Below, piece by piece: positions 1-9,144 of a stretch of 64,000 bases of DNA (its first letter is position 1; the number at the start of each line of letters is the position of its first letter). The notes below the pieces were generated by a model. That model was not told where the DNA came from. It did not search any database and worked only from the letters and a program-made list of their open reading frames with translations. Position numbers and translations under genes: made by a program. The DNA lies in NCBI GenBank assembly GCA_902762955.1, contig CACWQH010000003.1, forward strand, positions 17,990 to 81,989, written 5' to 3'. The stretch is from an uncultured Lachnospiraceae bacterium (GTDB lineage: Bacteria; Bacillota; Clostridia; Lachnospirales; Lachnospiraceae).

Positions 1-48
1 GTGCCGATGTTTATAATTATTGTATTGTAAATGTCGGCACTGTTTTTA
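1..48 (+). terminator. Possible terminator of the gene upstream of the window
   Basis: Seven-base arms GTGCCGA (1-7) and TCGGCAC (34-40) are exact inverted complements and are followed by a T-rich stretch (41-50). The loop is long (26 nt) and the left arm may continue beyond the window edge, so this is a weak call. Confidence 0.35.
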
Positions 49-74
49 TTTGTGAAAAAGGATAAGGATTAATT

Positions 75-1082
75 ATGGTAAATATTGATATAGGAATTGA
101 TTTAGGAACCAGCAACACAGTTATATACATAAAGGACAAGGGAATAGTAGTCAATCAGCCTTCGGTTGTAGCATACGAAGTTAAAACAAAAAAGATAATA
201 GCTGTTGGTGTCAAGGCTAAGAAAATGATTGGAAAAACTCCTGAAGGAATAGATGTGGTTTGCCCGATAGTTAAGGGAGTTATCTCTGATTATACACTTA
301 CAGAGAGAATGATAAAGGCATATGTTAGAAACGCTATAGAGCAAAGAAAAATATGGGGTAAGCCGACTATTTGTGTATGTGTTCCAAGCGGGGTAACGCA
401 GGTTGAAAAAAAGGCGGCGTGTGATGCTGTATTAAGAACCGGAGCAAGAAAGGTATATGTTTTGGAAGAACCTTTTGCTGCGGCTATAGGAACAAATGTA
501 GATATTGACGGACCTAAAGGGCATATGTTTGTGGATATAGGCGGAGGTACTACAGATATTGCTGTTGTTGCAAAGGGAGCGATAAGCATAAGTAAGTCGG
601 TTAAGGTTGCAAGCGGTGATTTTGATGAGGCGATTATTAAATATTTAAGAAGAAAATACAGTGTTCAGCTTGGCAATATGTCTGCTGAACAGTTGAAGAT
701 AGAGATTGGATCGGTTTATCCGAGAGAACAGGATGCAGTTGGCTATGCAAAGGGCAAGGAATTGATGAAGGGCCTTCCGACAAAGCTGCCTATCCACTCA
801 TCCGAGATAGAAGAGGCTACCGGAGAGGTTGCGGATATGATAGTTGAAGCAGTTAAGCAGGTTCTCGAGCAGACACCTCCCGAACTGGTAAATGATATAG
901 CTGAATTTGGTATAGTTTTGTCCGGTGGAGGAAGCAAAATCTACGGTATGGATAAGCTGATAGAGGAAAAAACAGGTGTAAGAGTAAGAAAAATGGAAAA
1001 ACCCGAGCTTGTTGTAGCTACAGGAGCGGGAACGGCAAGAAAATATGTGGCTGATGAAGTGGTTATTACATCCGATGTGTAA
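75..1082 (+). CDS. mreB: MreB/Mbl-family rod-shape actin homologue
   Basis: Actin-like ATPase that polymerises under the membrane and guides lateral cell-wall synthesis. The 335-residue length is normal for MreB/Mbl. Visible actin-fold motifs are the first phosphate loop GIDLGTSNT (residues 7-15), the second phosphate loop DIGGGTTDIA in the middle, and the adenosine motif LSGGGSKIYG near the C-terminus. The RBS is only a modest AAGGAT-like stretch. No mreC or mreD follows; the next gene starts a separate metabolic operon, so this copy is a stand-alone gene. That fits an Mbl-like paralogue, but MreB, Mbl and MreBH cannot be separated by eye. Confidence 0.9.
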   Translation: MVNIDIGIDLGTSNTVIYIKDKGIVVNQPSVVAYEVKTKKIIAVGVKAKKMIGKTPEGIDVVCPIVKGVISDYTLTERMIKAYVRNAIEQRKIWGKPTICVCVPSGVTQVEKKAACDAVLRTGARKVYVLEEPFAAAIGTNVDIDGPKGHMFVDIGGGTTDIAVVAKGAISISKSVKVASGDFDEAIIKYLRRKYSVQLGNMSAEQLKIEIGSVYPREQDAVGYAKGKELMKGLPTKLPIHSSEIEEATGEVADMIVEAVKQVLEQTPPELVNDIAEFGIVLSGGGSKIYGMDKLIEEKTGVRVRKMEKPELVVATGAGTARKYVADEVVITSDV

Positions 1083-1115
1083 TAAAAAAGTATAATAAAA
1101 TCAAGGTTTATGGTG

Positions 1116-1144
1116 TTGCTTTAAACCGTAAAATATGATATTAT
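1116..1144 (+). promoter_or_regulatory. Putative sigma-A promoter of the butyrate operon
   Basis: TTGCTT (1116-1121) and TATTAT (1139-1144) are separated by 17 nt, predicting a start near 1151 and a leader of about 57 nt. The leader contains a small inverted repeat CACT-gtcg-AGTG (1153-1164). A perfect TTGACA at 1175-1180 lies nearer the gene but has no -10 at the right distance. Confidence 0.5.
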
Positions 1145-1207
1145 CTATGTATCACTGTCGAGTGGTATGCACACTTGACAAAAAATTAAACAACGGAGGT
1201 TTTCAAA

Positions 1208-2407
1208 ATGGCAAAAAAAGTAGTTTTAGCAGGCGCATGTCGTACAGCAATCGGTACTATGGGTGGTTCATTAAGTACTACACCGGCAGCAGAGCTTGGT
1301 GCAATAGTAATTAAGGAAGCACTTAACAGAGCAGGCGTTGCACCTGAAAAGGTAGACCAGGTTTACATGGGCTGTGTAATCCAGGCAGGTTTAGGACAGA
1401 ACGTAGCACGTCAGGCATCAATTAAGGCAGGTCTTCCAATTGAGGTTCCTGCAGTTACCATCAACGTAGTTTGTGGTTCGGGTCTTAATTGTGTAAATAT
1501 GGCTGCACAGATGATTCAGGCAGGAGATGCTGATATCGTTGTTGCAGGTGGTATGGAGAATATGTCAATGGCTCCATTTGCACTTCCACAGGGACGTTAC
1601 GGATACAGAATGACTTGGCCAAGCCAGAGCCAGGGCGCTCTTGTAGATACTATGGTTAAGGATGCTCTTTGGGATGCATTTAATGACTATCATATGATCA
1701 AGACTGCTGATAACGTAGCTGAGCAGTGGGGACTTACAAGAGAAGAGCTTGATGAGTTTGCAGCAAACAGCCAGCAGAAGGCAAGCAGAGCTATCAAAGA
1801 GGAAGCATTCAAGAAGGAAATCGTTCCTGTAGAGATTAAGAAGAAGAAAGAGACAGTTGTATTTGACACTGATGAAGGAGTTCGTGACGGTGTTACACCT
1901 GAGTCTCTTGCAAAGCTTCGTGCTCTTTATCCGGACGGATATGTTACAGCAGGTAATGCATCAGGAATCAATGATGGTGCAGCAGCGGTTGTTGTAATGT
2001 CAGAAGAGAAAGCTAAAGAACTTGGCGTTAAGCCTATGGCTACATTTGTAGCAGGTGCTCTTGCAGGTGTTGCTCCTGAGATTATGGGTGTTGGTCCTGT
2101 AGCAGCTACTAAGAAGGCTATGGCTAAGGCAGATATGAAGATTGAAGACTTTGATATCATCGAAGCAAACGAGGCTTTTGCTGCACAGTCAGTTGCAGTT
2201 GGAAAGGATCTCGGAATAGATGTAGAAAAGCAGCTTAATCCAAATGGTGGTGCTATCGCACTTGGACATCCTGTTGGAGCTTCAGGCTGCCGTATCCTTG
2301 TTACACTTCTTCATGAGATGGAAGCTAAAGATGCTAAGACAGGTCTTGCTACACTCTGTATCGGTGGTGGTATGGGTTGTGCAACCATCGTAAAGAGGGA
2401 GGACTAA
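1208..2407 (+). CDS. thlA: Acetyl-CoA C-acetyltransferase (thiolase)
   Basis: Condenses two acetyl-CoA to acetoacetyl-CoA, the entry step to butyryl-CoA. It has 399 residues, standard for biosynthetic thiolases. The acyl-enzyme cysteine is C89 (VVCGSGLNC), the catalytic histidine is H354 in GHPVGASG, and the proton-shuttling cysteine is C384 in CIGGGMG. The RBS ACGGAGGT (1193-1200) is strong. It is the first gene of a six-gene operon; crt begins one base after its stop. The gene and those after it favour a restricted set of codons, which suggests high expression. Confidence 0.97.
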   Translation: MAKKVVLAGACRTAIGTMGGSLSTTPAAELGAIVIKEALNRAGVAPEKVDQVYMGCVIQAGLGQNVARQASIKAGLPIEVPAVTINVVCGSGLNCVNMAAQMIQAGDADIVVAGGMENMSMAPFALPQGRYGYRMTWPSQSQGALVDTMVKDALWDAFNDYHMIKTADNVAEQWGLTREELDEFAANSQQKASRAIKEEAFKKEIVPVEIKKKKETVVFDTDEGVRDGVTPESLAKLRALYPDGYVTAGNASGINDGAAAVVVMSEEKAKELGVKPMATFVAGALAGVAPEIMGVGPVAATKKAMAKADMKIEDFDIIEANEAFAAQSVAVGKDLGIDVEKQLNPNGGAIALGHPVGASGCRILVTLLHEMEAKDAKTGLATLCIGGGMGCATIVKRED

Positions 2408-2408
2408 T

Positions 2409-3200
2409 ATGGAATTCATAACATACGAGCAGGATGGATTTGTTGGTGTTGTTACTATTAACAGACCACAGGCACTTAACGCTTTAAACAGCCAGGTGCT
2501 TGAAGAGATAGAAGCTACTTTCGATGCCATTGATTTAGATAATACAAGAGCAGTTGTTCTTACAGGTGCCGGAGAGAAGTCATTTGTTGCAGGCGCAGAT
2601 ATAGGAGAGATGTCAACTCTTACAAAAGCTGAGGGTGAAGCCTTCGGTAAGAAGGGTAATGACGTATTCAGAAAAATTGAAACCTTCCCTATCCCTGTTA
2701 TAGCAGCTGTTAACGGCTTTGCTTTAGGCGGCGGATGTGAGATTTCAATGAGCTGTGATATCAGAATTTGTTCTGACAATGCTGTATTTGGTCAGCCTGA
2801 GGTTGGACTCGGAATTACACCGGGCTTTGGTGGAACTCAGAGACTTGCCCGTCTTGTAGGCGCAGGTATGGCTAAGCAGATGATTTACTCTGCAAGAAAT
2901 ATCAAGGCTGATGAAGCATATAGAATCGGTCTTGTAAATGCAGTTTATACTCAGGAAGAACTTCTTCCTGCTGCTAAGAAGCTTGCAGCAACTATTGCAG
3001 CAAATGCTCCGATAGCAGTTCGTAACTGCAAGAAGGCAATTAACGAAGGTCTTGAGGTTGATATGGACAAGGCTATCGTTATTGAAGAAAAATTATTTGG
3101 TGACTGCTTCGAGACAGAAGATCAGAAGGCAGGCATGGGTAATTTCTTAGAAAAGGATAAGGAAAAGAAGCTTAAGGTTGTTCCTTTCCAAAATAAGTAA
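2409..3200 (+). CDS. crt: 3-hydroxybutyryl-CoA dehydratase (crotonase)
   Basis: Dehydrates 3-hydroxybutyryl-CoA to crotonyl-CoA. The 263 residues form a single enoyl-CoA hydratase fold. The oxyanion-hole segments are AGADIGEM (61-68) and NGFALGGG (102-109). The two catalytic glutamates expected of true hydratases are present at E111 (GGCE) and E131 (QPEVGLG). The RBS AGGGAGGA lies inside the end of thlA, so the pair is tightly coupled. Substrate preference for C4 is inferred from the operon. Confidence 0.95.
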   Translation: MEFITYEQDGFVGVVTINRPQALNALNSQVLEEIEATFDAIDLDNTRAVVLTGAGEKSFVAGADIGEMSTLTKAEGEAFGKKGNDVFRKIETFPIPVIAAVNGFALGGGCEISMSCDIRICSDNAVFGQPEVGLGITPGFGGTQRLARLVGAGMAKQMIYSARNIKADEAYRIGLVNAVYTQEELLPAAKKLAATIAANAPIAVRNCKKAINEGLEVDMDKAIVIEEKLFGDCFETEDQKAGMGNFLEKDKEKKLKVVPFQNK

Positions 3201-3205
3201 AAATA

Positions 3206-3255
3206 CACGTTGGATGAGCCAAGCGGATGTTTTTATCTGCTTGGCTTGTGGCGTG
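3206..3255 (+). other. Intra-operon stem-loop between crt and hbd
   Basis: Arms 3218-3228 and 3235-3245 pair over 11 bp with one G:U and a six-base loop. The stem can be extended outward through A:T and G:U pairs to CACG (3207-3210) and CGTG (3252-3255). No T-run follows, so it does not look like a terminator. An mRNA processing or stability element between cistrons is the simplest reading. Confidence 0.6.
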
Positions 3256-3299
3256 AAATACAAAGATGTTAGTAATACATTATTCAAGGAGGACTAAAA

Positions 3300-4139
3300 A
3301 TGATAGTAGGAGTTATTGGTGCCGGAACTATGGGTTCAGGTATTGCACAGGCTTTCGCGATGACTGACGGATATGAGGTTAGACTTTGCGACATTAAGGA
3401 AGAGTTTGCTGAGGGTGGAAAGGCTAAAATTCAGAAGAATATAGATTTCCTCGTTGGTAAAGAGAAGATTACAGCAGATAAGGGTGCAGAGATTATGAGC
3501 AAGATTACAACAGGTCTTAACAATATCTGTGCTGATTGTGATCTTATAATCGAGGTTGCACTTGAGAAGCTTGAGATTAAGCAGAATATATTCAAAGAGC
3601 TTTCAGGTATGGTAAGCAAGGATTGTATCTTTGCTTCAAATACTTCATCACTTTCTATCACTAAGATTGGTGAGGGCTTAGACAGACCGCTTATCGGTAT
3701 GCACTTCTTCAATCCGGCTGACAGAATGAAGCTTGTTGAGGTTATCAAGGCTGAGAATACTCCACAGGATATGGTTGATAAGATTAAGGCTATAGCAGTT
3801 GAAATCGGAAAGACTCCTGTAGAGGTTAAGGAAGCTCCGGGATTTGTAGTAAACAGAATCTTAATCCCAATGATCAATGAAGCAATCGGTGTTCTTGATG
3901 CAGGTACTGCTTCAGCTGAGGATATCGATATCGCTATGCAGCTTGGTGCGTCACATCCAATGGGACCTCTTCATCTTGGAGATCTTATCGGACTTGATAT
4001 CTGCCTTGCAATTATGGAGGTTCTTTATACTGAAACTAAGGATGAGAAGTATGCTCCACAGCCGCTTCTTAAGAAGATGGTTGCAGACGGAAAGCTCGGC
4101 AGAAAGACCGGCGAAGGTTTCTTTAACTACGCAAAATAG
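3300..4139 (+). CDS. hbd: 3-hydroxybutyryl-CoA dehydrogenase
   Basis: Reduces acetoacetyl-CoA to (S)-3-hydroxybutyryl-CoA with NAD(P)H. It has 279 residues, standard length. The Rossmann motif GAGTMGSGIA covers residues 7-16. Catalytic residues expected in the family are visible: S117, H135 in GMHFFNPAD, E147 in VEVIK, and N185 in VVNRI. The RBS is AAGGAGGA directly upstream. It is third in the butyrate operon and separated from crt by a 99-nt gap holding a stem-loop. Confidence 0.97.
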   Translation: MIVGVIGAGTMGSGIAQAFAMTDGYEVRLCDIKEEFAEGGKAKIQKNIDFLVGKEKITADKGAEIMSKITTGLNNICADCDLIIEVALEKLEIKQNIFKELSGMVSKDCIFASNTSSLSITKIGEGLDRPLIGMHFFNPADRMKLVEVIKAENTPQDMVDKIKAIAVEIGKTPVEVKEAPGFVVNRILIPMINEAIGVLDAGTASAEDIDIAMQLGASHPMGPLHLGDLIGLDICLAIMEVLYTETKDEKYAPQPLLKKMVADGKLGRKTGEGFFNYAK

Positions 4140-4181
4140 TATTTAAACTATAAAAACATATAAAATGGAGGAACAAAAATC

Positions 4182-5348
4182 ATGGATTTTACATTGAGCA
4201 AAGAACATGAGATGGCAAGAACTCTTTTCAAGGATTTCGCTGAAAATGAAGTTAAGCCGCTTGCTCAGGAAATCGACGAGCAGCACAGATTTCCAAGAGA
4301 AACAGTAGAAAAGATGGCTAAGTACGGATTCTTAGGAATTCCTGTACCAAAGGAAAATGGTGGACAGGGATGTGATCCTTTAACATATGTTATGTGTGTT
4401 GAGGAGCTTTCTAAGGTTTGCGGTACTACAGGCGTTATCGTATCAGCACATACTTCACTTTGTGTTGATCCTATTCAGACCTATGGTACTCCTGCACAGA
4501 AGGAGAAATATCTTCCTGACCTTGCGTCAGGTAGAAAGCTTGGTGCATTTGGTCTTACTGAGCCGGGTGCAGGTACTGATGCTCAGGGACAGCAGACTAA
4601 GGCTGTACTTGATGGAGATGAGTGGGTGCTTAATGGTTCAAAGTGCTTCATTACTAACGGTAAGGAAGCTGATGTATATATCGTTATCGCAGTTACAGGT
4701 ACTGTTGAGAAGCGTGGCAAGAAGATGAAGGAAATATCAGCATTTATAGTTGATAAGGGAACTCCTGGATTCACATTTGGTACTAAGGAAAATAAGATGG
4801 GTATCTGTGGTTCATCAACCTATGAGCTTATATTTACTGATTGCCGTATCCCTAAGGATGCACTTCTTGGACAGAAGGGTAAGGGCTTCAATATTGCGAT
4901 GCATACACTTGACGGTGGACGTATCGGTATCGCTGCTCAGGCACTTGGTATTGCAGAGGGCGCTCTTGAAACTACAATCAACTATGTTAAGGAAAGAAAG
5001 CAGTTTGGCAGAAGCATAGCTCAGTTCCAGAATACACAGTTTGTTTTGGCTGACCTTGCTACTAAGGTTGAGGCTGCTAAGCTTCTTGTATATAAGGCTG
5101 CTATGAAGAAGGCTGAGTTTGCTGTTAATCCTAAGGCTTCATATTCAGTTGAGGCTGCTATGGCTAAGCTTTGTGCAGCAGAGGTAGCTATGGAAGTAAC
5201 TACTAAGTGTGTTCAGTTACACGGTGGTTATGGTTACATCAAGGAGTACGATGTAGAGCGTATGATGCGTGATGCTAAGATTACTGAGATCTACGAAGGA
5301 ACTTCTGAAGTTCAGCGTATGGTTATCAGCGCAAACTTATTAAAGTAG
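4182..5348 (+). CDS. bcd: Butyryl-CoA dehydrogenase
   Basis: FAD-dependent reduction of crotonyl-CoA to butyryl-CoA. In anaerobic clostridia it works in complex with EtfAB and couples this step to ferredoxin reduction (flavin-based electron bifurcation). It has 388 residues. The signatures GAFGLTEPGAG and QLHGGYGYIKEYDVER are characteristic of acyl-CoA dehydrogenases. The catalytic base is E372 in the C-terminal IYEGTSEVQ motif, the short-chain arrangement. The RBS ATGGAGGA is good. The etf genes follow after 12 nt, supporting the complex. Confidence 0.97.
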   Translation: MDFTLSKEHEMARTLFKDFAENEVKPLAQEIDEQHRFPRETVEKMAKYGFLGIPVPKENGGQGCDPLTYVMCVEELSKVCGTTGVIVSAHTSLCVDPIQTYGTPAQKEKYLPDLASGRKLGAFGLTEPGAGTDAQGQQTKAVLDGDEWVLNGSKCFITNGKEADVYIVIAVTGTVEKRGKKMKEISAFIVDKGTPGFTFGTKENKMGICGSSTYELIFTDCRIPKDALLGQKGKGFNIAMHTLDGGRIGIAAQALGIAEGALETTINYVKERKQFGRSIAQFQNTQFVLADLATKVEAAKLLVYKAAMKKAEFAVNPKASYSVEAAMAKLCAAEVAMEVTTKCVQLHGGYGYIKEYDVERMMRDAKITEIYEGTSEVQRMVISANLLK

Positions 5349-5360
5349 GAGGAAGAGAAC

Positions 5361-6143
5361 GTGAAGATTATCGTTTGTATAAAGCAGGTACCTGATACAA
5401 AGGGCGGCGTTCAGTTCAACCCTGATGGTACATTAAACAGAGCTGCAATGCTTACAATCATGAATCCTGATGATAAGGCTGGTCTTGAGGCAGCGCTTAG
5501 ATTAAAGGATGAGTACGGTGCAGAGGTTACTGTACTTACAATGGGATTACCAAAGGCTGAGGATGTTCTTCGTGAGGCTATGGCTATGGGAGCTGATAAG
5601 GGAATCCTTGTAACAGACAGAGTTTTAGGTGGTGCTGATACTTGGGCTACATCTACTACAATCGCAGGTGCAATCAGAAATCTTGAGTATGACCTTATTA
5701 TCACAGGTCGTCAAGCTATCGATGGTGATACTGCTCAGGTTGGACCACAGATTGCTGAGCATCTCGGACTTCCTGTTATCTCTTATGCACAGGATATAAA
5801 GATTGATGGAGACAGCGTTATCGTTAAGCGTCAGTATGATGACGGTTATCATATGTTAAAGGCAAAGATGCCATGTCTTATTACAGCACTTTCAGAATTA
5901 AATGATCCAAGATATATGACTCCTGGTGGAATCTTTGATGCAGTTAAGGCTGAGATTACTACTTGGGGAAGAGCAAATCTTGTAGATGTTGATGATGCAA
6001 ACCTTGGACTTAAGGGCTCACCAACTAAGATTGCAAGAGCTTCCGATAAGGTAAGAAAGGGCAGCGGAGAAAAGGTTAACCTTGATGCCGAAGAGTCAGT
6101 TAAGTATATCGTAGATAAGTTAAAAGATAAGCACGTAATATAA
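5361..6143 (+). CDS. etfB: Electron transfer flavoprotein beta subunit
   Basis: Small subunit of the Etf partner of Bcd; in bifurcating Etfs it takes NADH electrons and passes them to ferredoxin and Bcd. It has 260 residues. The N-terminus MKIIVCIKQVPDT and the segment ITGRQAIDGDTAQVG are typical of EtfB. It begins with GTG at 5361, placed 6 to 10 nt after AGGAGGAAGA; no in-frame ATG fits better. It sits between bcd and etfA. Confidence 0.96.
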   Translation: MKIIVCIKQVPDTKGGVQFNPDGTLNRAAMLTIMNPDDKAGLEAALRLKDEYGAEVTVLTMGLPKAEDVLREAMAMGADKGILVTDRVLGGADTWATSTTIAGAIRNLEYDLIITGRQAIDGDTAQVGPQIAEHLGLPVISYAQDIKIDGDSVIVKRQYDDGYHMLKAKMPCLITALSELNDPRYMTPGGIFDAVKAEITTWGRANLVDVDDANLGLKGSPTKIARASDKVRKGSGEKVNLDAEESVKYIVDKLKDKHVI

Positions 6144-6167
6144 TATAAAGGAAAAGTGGTGAATAAA

Positions 6168-7211
6168 ATGGGATTAGAAGAATATAAGGGCGTATATGTC
6201 TTTGCACAGCAGGTTGATAACGTTTTAAGTAACATTTCCTTCGAATTAATCGGTGAAGGTAAGAGACTTGCTAAGGATTTAGATACAGATGTAACAGCAG
6301 TTTTAGTAGGTTCAGGTGTTAAGGCGCTTGCAGATGAGCTTGCTGCTTATGGTGCAGACAAGGTTATCGTTGTAGATGATCCTGAGCTTAAGAATTACAG
6401 AACTGAGCCATATGCACATGCACTTGCTTCAGTTATTAATGAGTACAAGCCTGAGATTTTCTTGGTTGGTGCAACTGCTATCGGTAGAGATTTAGGTCCT
6501 ACTGTATCAGCAAGAGTGGCAACAGGTCTTACTGCAGACTGTACTTCACTTGAGATAGGTGATTTCCCTATCAATCCAATTCCGGGACAGGAGCAGAAGC
6601 ATAATCAGCTTCTTATGACTCGTCCTGCATTTGGTGGTAACACTATAGCAACTATCGCTTGTCCGGATAATCGTCCACAGATGGCTACAGTTCGTCCGGG
6701 CGTTATGCAGAAGCTTGACAAGGTTGAAGGAGCTAAAGCAGAGGTTATCGAGTTCAATCCTGGATTTACTCCAAATAACAGATATGTAGAGATTCTTGAG
6801 GTTTCTAAGGCTGTTTCGGATATCAAGGATATCATGGATGCTAAGATTCTTGTATCAGGAGGACGTGGTGTTGGTTCACCTGAGAACTTCAAGCTTCTTG
6901 AGGATTTGGCAGAGGCTATCGGCGGACAGGTTTCATGTTCACGTGCCGTTGTTGATTCAGGCTGGAAGCCAAAGGAACTTCAGGTTGGTCAGACAGGTAA
7001 GACTGTTCGTCCAAATGTTTATTTTGCAATCGGTATTTCAGGTGCTATTCAGCACGTTGCAGGTATGGAGGAGTCTGATATCATCATCGCAATCAACAAG
7101 GATGAGGATGCTCCAATCTTTGATGTAGCTGACTACGGTGTAGTTGGTGACCTCAACAAGATTGTACCGGCACTTACTGAGGCAATCAAAGCAGAGATAG
7201 CTAATAAGTAA
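6168..7211 (+). CDS. etfA: Electron transfer flavoprotein alpha subunit
   Basis: Large subunit of Etf, binding FAD in its C-terminal domain. The FAD-domain signatures GGRGVGSPENF and VGQTGKTVRPNVY followed by GISGAIQH are present. I chose ATG at 6168, giving MGLEEYKGVYVFAQQ, because GTGGTGA (6156-6162) then serves as the RBS with 5-nt spacing. Two in-frame GTG codons at 6156 and 6159 would add up to four residues and cannot be excluded. It is the last gene of the operon and is followed immediately by a terminator. Confidence 0.95.
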   Translation: MGLEEYKGVYVFAQQVDNVLSNISFELIGEGKRLAKDLDTDVTAVLVGSGVKALADELAAYGADKVIVVDDPELKNYRTEPYAHALASVINEYKPEIFLVGATAIGRDLGPTVSARVATGLTADCTSLEIGDFPINPIPGQEQKHNQLLMTRPAFGGNTIATIACPDNRPQMATVRPGVMQKLDKVEGAKAEVIEFNPGFTPNNRYVEILEVSKAVSDIKDIMDAKILVSGGRGVGSPENFKLLEDLAEAIGGQVSCSRAVVDSGWKPKELQVGQTGKTVRPNVYFAIGISGAIQHVAGMEESDIIIAINKDEDAPIFDVADYGVVGDLNKIVPALTEAIKAEIANK

Positions 7212-7258
7212 AAAAACTATGTTCATCCGCACTTCGTGCGGATGAACATAGTTTTTTT
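7211..7258 (+). terminator. Strong bidirectional terminator after etfA
   Basis: A perfect stem of about 20 bp (arms 7211-7232 and 7236-7257) with a loop TTC and A-runs and T-runs on the two flanks. The stem is symmetric, so it can also end transcription of the convergent minus-strand gene whose stop codon begins at 7260. Confidence 0.95.
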
Positions 7259-8127
7259 TATTTCATTTGCAAATTTGTAATGTATTTCATATCCACCCAT
7301 TCGTCCGGGGTTAAGTGGTAGTATTTTATTCCGGAGCTCGAATGATTGATATAGAAGGTATTATCAGCATCTATATAGAGTATAAGGGGTTCTTCTTCGT
7401 TATCGTATATTAATTTTATGTAATTCATTTCATCAAAATTCACCTCATCGGGATAATCACAGTATCCGAATGTTGTATTTAGATTCTTCTGTAATGCATT
7501 AACGTCTTTTATTTCTGTCTCGGTATTATTATTTATATCCACGTAATAGGCACTTGATGGTGCTGGTATGTTTATTGTGTATGAACGATTAAATAAGTTG
7601 TTTAGTGATATGCTTTGTTTGTATTCATAGGATATGTTAAGGCTTTCATCGACTGTTACGCGATACACATGAATTTCATCCACATCACCGATTATTTTAA
7701 TTAGAATGTTTGTGGTACCTTGTTTTTTGGCAGTAAATAAAAATCCTGTTTTCTTGCCGATTTTAAATCTTTCCTTGGAAAATTCTTTTGATAGCTTTAT
7801 TACATCGGCATCTTCTATTATGCAATCACCAAATCCGAAATCTTCACTCGCAGATAGATTATTATTGGTATGAATAACATACAACTCTTTTCCGGATGAT
7901 TTTGTTTCGAGATTATTATAGCTGATTGAATTATATACACAGTAGATGAAAAGAGCGGTAAGCAGTGATATGTTTACTGCATTCCAGATACGACTTATAA
8001 TCAATAATATTTTTTTATTGTTTTTCTTGGCCTGTTTTGATAAAACTATGGGTATAATAATAGGTATAAGTGGGGTTAAAAATAAAACATATAAAAAGTA
8101 TCCGATTATAGTTACAAATTCTAACAT
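7258..8127 (-). CDS. Uncharacterised membrane-anchored protein with extracytoplasmic domain
   Basis: It has 289 residues and I do not recognise the family. Two hydrophobic helices (about 6-28 and 41-63) are separated by a lysine-rich cytoplasmic loop. They are followed by roughly 220 polar residues that would lie outside the cell. ATG at 8127 follows a good RBS, GGGAGGT (8136-8142 on this strand). It is 69 nt downstream of the other minus-strand gene and probably co-transcribed with it; both have an N-terminal membrane anchor plus an outside domain rich in Asp, Tyr and Ile. No enzymatic motif is visible. Confidence 0.75.
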   Translation of the reverse strand: MLEFVTIIGYFLYVLFLTPLIPIIIPIVLSKQAKKNNKKILLIISRIWNAVNISLLTALFIYCVYNSISYNNLETKSSGKELYVIHTNNNLSASEDFGFGDCIIEDADVIKLSKEFSKERFKIGKKTGFLFTAKKQGTTNILIKIIGDVDEIHVYRVTVDESLNISYEYKQSISLNNLFNRSYTINIPAPSSAYYVDINNNTETEIKDVNALQKNLNTTFGYCDYPDEVNFDEMNYIKLIYDNEEEPLILYIDADNTFYINHSSSGIKYYHLTPDEWVDMKYITNLQMK

Positions 8128-8196
8128 TATATATGACCTCCCAAGCGAAAAATCTTATCTGATTATTAGATAAAAAAGAATCTGTTTTGGTCGATT

Positions 8197-9003
8197 TTAT
8201 TTGTTACCCTCAATAAATTCTCTTACTTCGTCAGGATTGTTTCCAATTAAAAGAGGCTCAACATTGTTTTTTGTAGAAAATAGCCTGTAACCTTCGATAC
8301 TGCCGTATTCAAGATAAAAGTTTTCGTCTATAGGATAGTAATCGTGCACTATGCCGAAACCTGTTGTTGAGAACAAATAATATGAGAAATATAATTTTGC
8401 AGTTATGCTTTCAGATACTTCTTTAGGCAGACTGTTTCTTACAGCGTCAGTGCTTGTGGCAGTATCGTTTTTCCATGCTTTAGATATAGCATCGTTTATT
8501 GTGTCTTTATCTTCGCCGGCATAGGTGATGATATCATCTATTGTAAGTGTGTGTAATGTAATGTATTCTTTTAGTGCATCAAGTCCTTCTGTATTGTATT
8601 CTTCGCTGTCAATTACTATGTTGTCGCCGTGAAACTGAAAGGTTATTCTGTCGGCAGGGTAGGTTGGTATATATGTTATGTCAAAGCTTTTTTCGTCGTC
8701 AGAGTTCTTTTTTACTTTTGATTTTATTTTTATATCACCAAGAAGCTTATATATTTCTTCGTTTGTCTCGCCAAATATATACATGCCGTATAGTATGTCC
8801 TGCTCATAGTCGTAATAGTTATTGAGCGTTCCATAGTAATAAGAACCGTCCTCAGAAGTTGGATTTACGGTTTTGTATGAGTCAAGCTCGCGCAGGTAGT
8901 GATTGTTATATTTGTTTTGAGCTGTAAAATATATAGCAAAAAATATTATCAATATAAGAATTACAGCGAGTATAGATAAGAATTTTATTTTTTGTTTTTT
9001 CAT
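8197..9003 (-). CDS. Uncharacterised protein with N-terminal membrane anchor
   Basis: I chose the start at 9003 (MKKQKIKFLS), preceded by AAAGAGG, rather than an upstream ATG at 9033 without RBS; this gives 268 residues. Residues 8-27 form one hydrophobic helix after a Lys-rich N-terminus, without a lipobox cysteine, so it is probably a signal anchor. The rest is acidic and Tyr-rich with no recognised domain. Transcription is probably from the minus-strand promoter at 9056-9084. Confidence 0.7.
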   Translation of the reverse strand: MKKQKIKFLSILAVILILIIFFAIYFTAQNKYNNHYLRELDSYKTVNPTSEDGSYYYGTLNNYYDYEQDILYGMYIFGETNEEIYKLLGDIKIKSKVKKNSDDEKSFDITYIPTYPADRITFQFHGDNIVIDSEEYNTEGLDALKEYITLHTLTIDDIITYAGEDKDTINDAISKAWKNDTATSTDAVRNSLPKEVSESITAKLYFSYYLFSTTGFGIVHDYYPIDENFYLEYGSIEGYRLFSTKNNVEPLLIGNNPDEVREFIEGNK

Positions 9004-9055
9004 TTTGTATACCTCTTTATTTTTCAAAATCAAATGTTATTTCATATATTAGATT

Positions 9056-9084
9056 ATTATATATCAAAAATCATATTTGAACAA
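9056..9084 (-). promoter_or_regulatory. Minus-strand sigma-A promoter for the 9003 gene
   Basis: On the minus strand TTGTTC (9084-9079) and TATAAT (9061-9056) are exactly 17 nt apart. The -35 box lies within the first copy of an 18-bp repeat (9076-9093). Confidence 0.7.
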
Positions 9085-9140
9085 TCAAAACAAAGCGTAT
9101 TTTGACTATAAAACAAATTGTGTTTGAACAATCAAAACAA
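9076..9140 (+). promoter_or_regulatory. Duplicated 18-bp operator-like repeat
   Basis: The sequence TTTGAACAATCAAAACAA occurs twice on the same strand, at 9076-9093 and 9123-9140, 47 nt apart start to start. Each copy contains the inverted core TTGA-acaa-TCAA. Copy 1 covers the -35 of the minus-strand promoter and copy 2 ends 4 nt before the -35 of the plus-strand promoter. This placement fits a regulator binding site shared by both genes; the protein is unknown. Confidence 0.6.
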
Positions 9141-9144
9141 CTGA

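Noticed and set aside
1175-1180. TTGACA as the -35 of the butyrate operon
   Set aside because: No -10-like hexamer lies 16 to 18 nt downstream; that region contains the RBS and start of thlA.
2282-2779. Minus-strand 165-codon frame across the thlA-crt junction
   Set aside because: It overlaps two highly conserved plus-strand genes and encodes no recognisable domain.
6156-6164. GTG start codons for etfA
   Set aside because: They lie inside the best RBS match for the ATG at 6168; kept only as an alternative.
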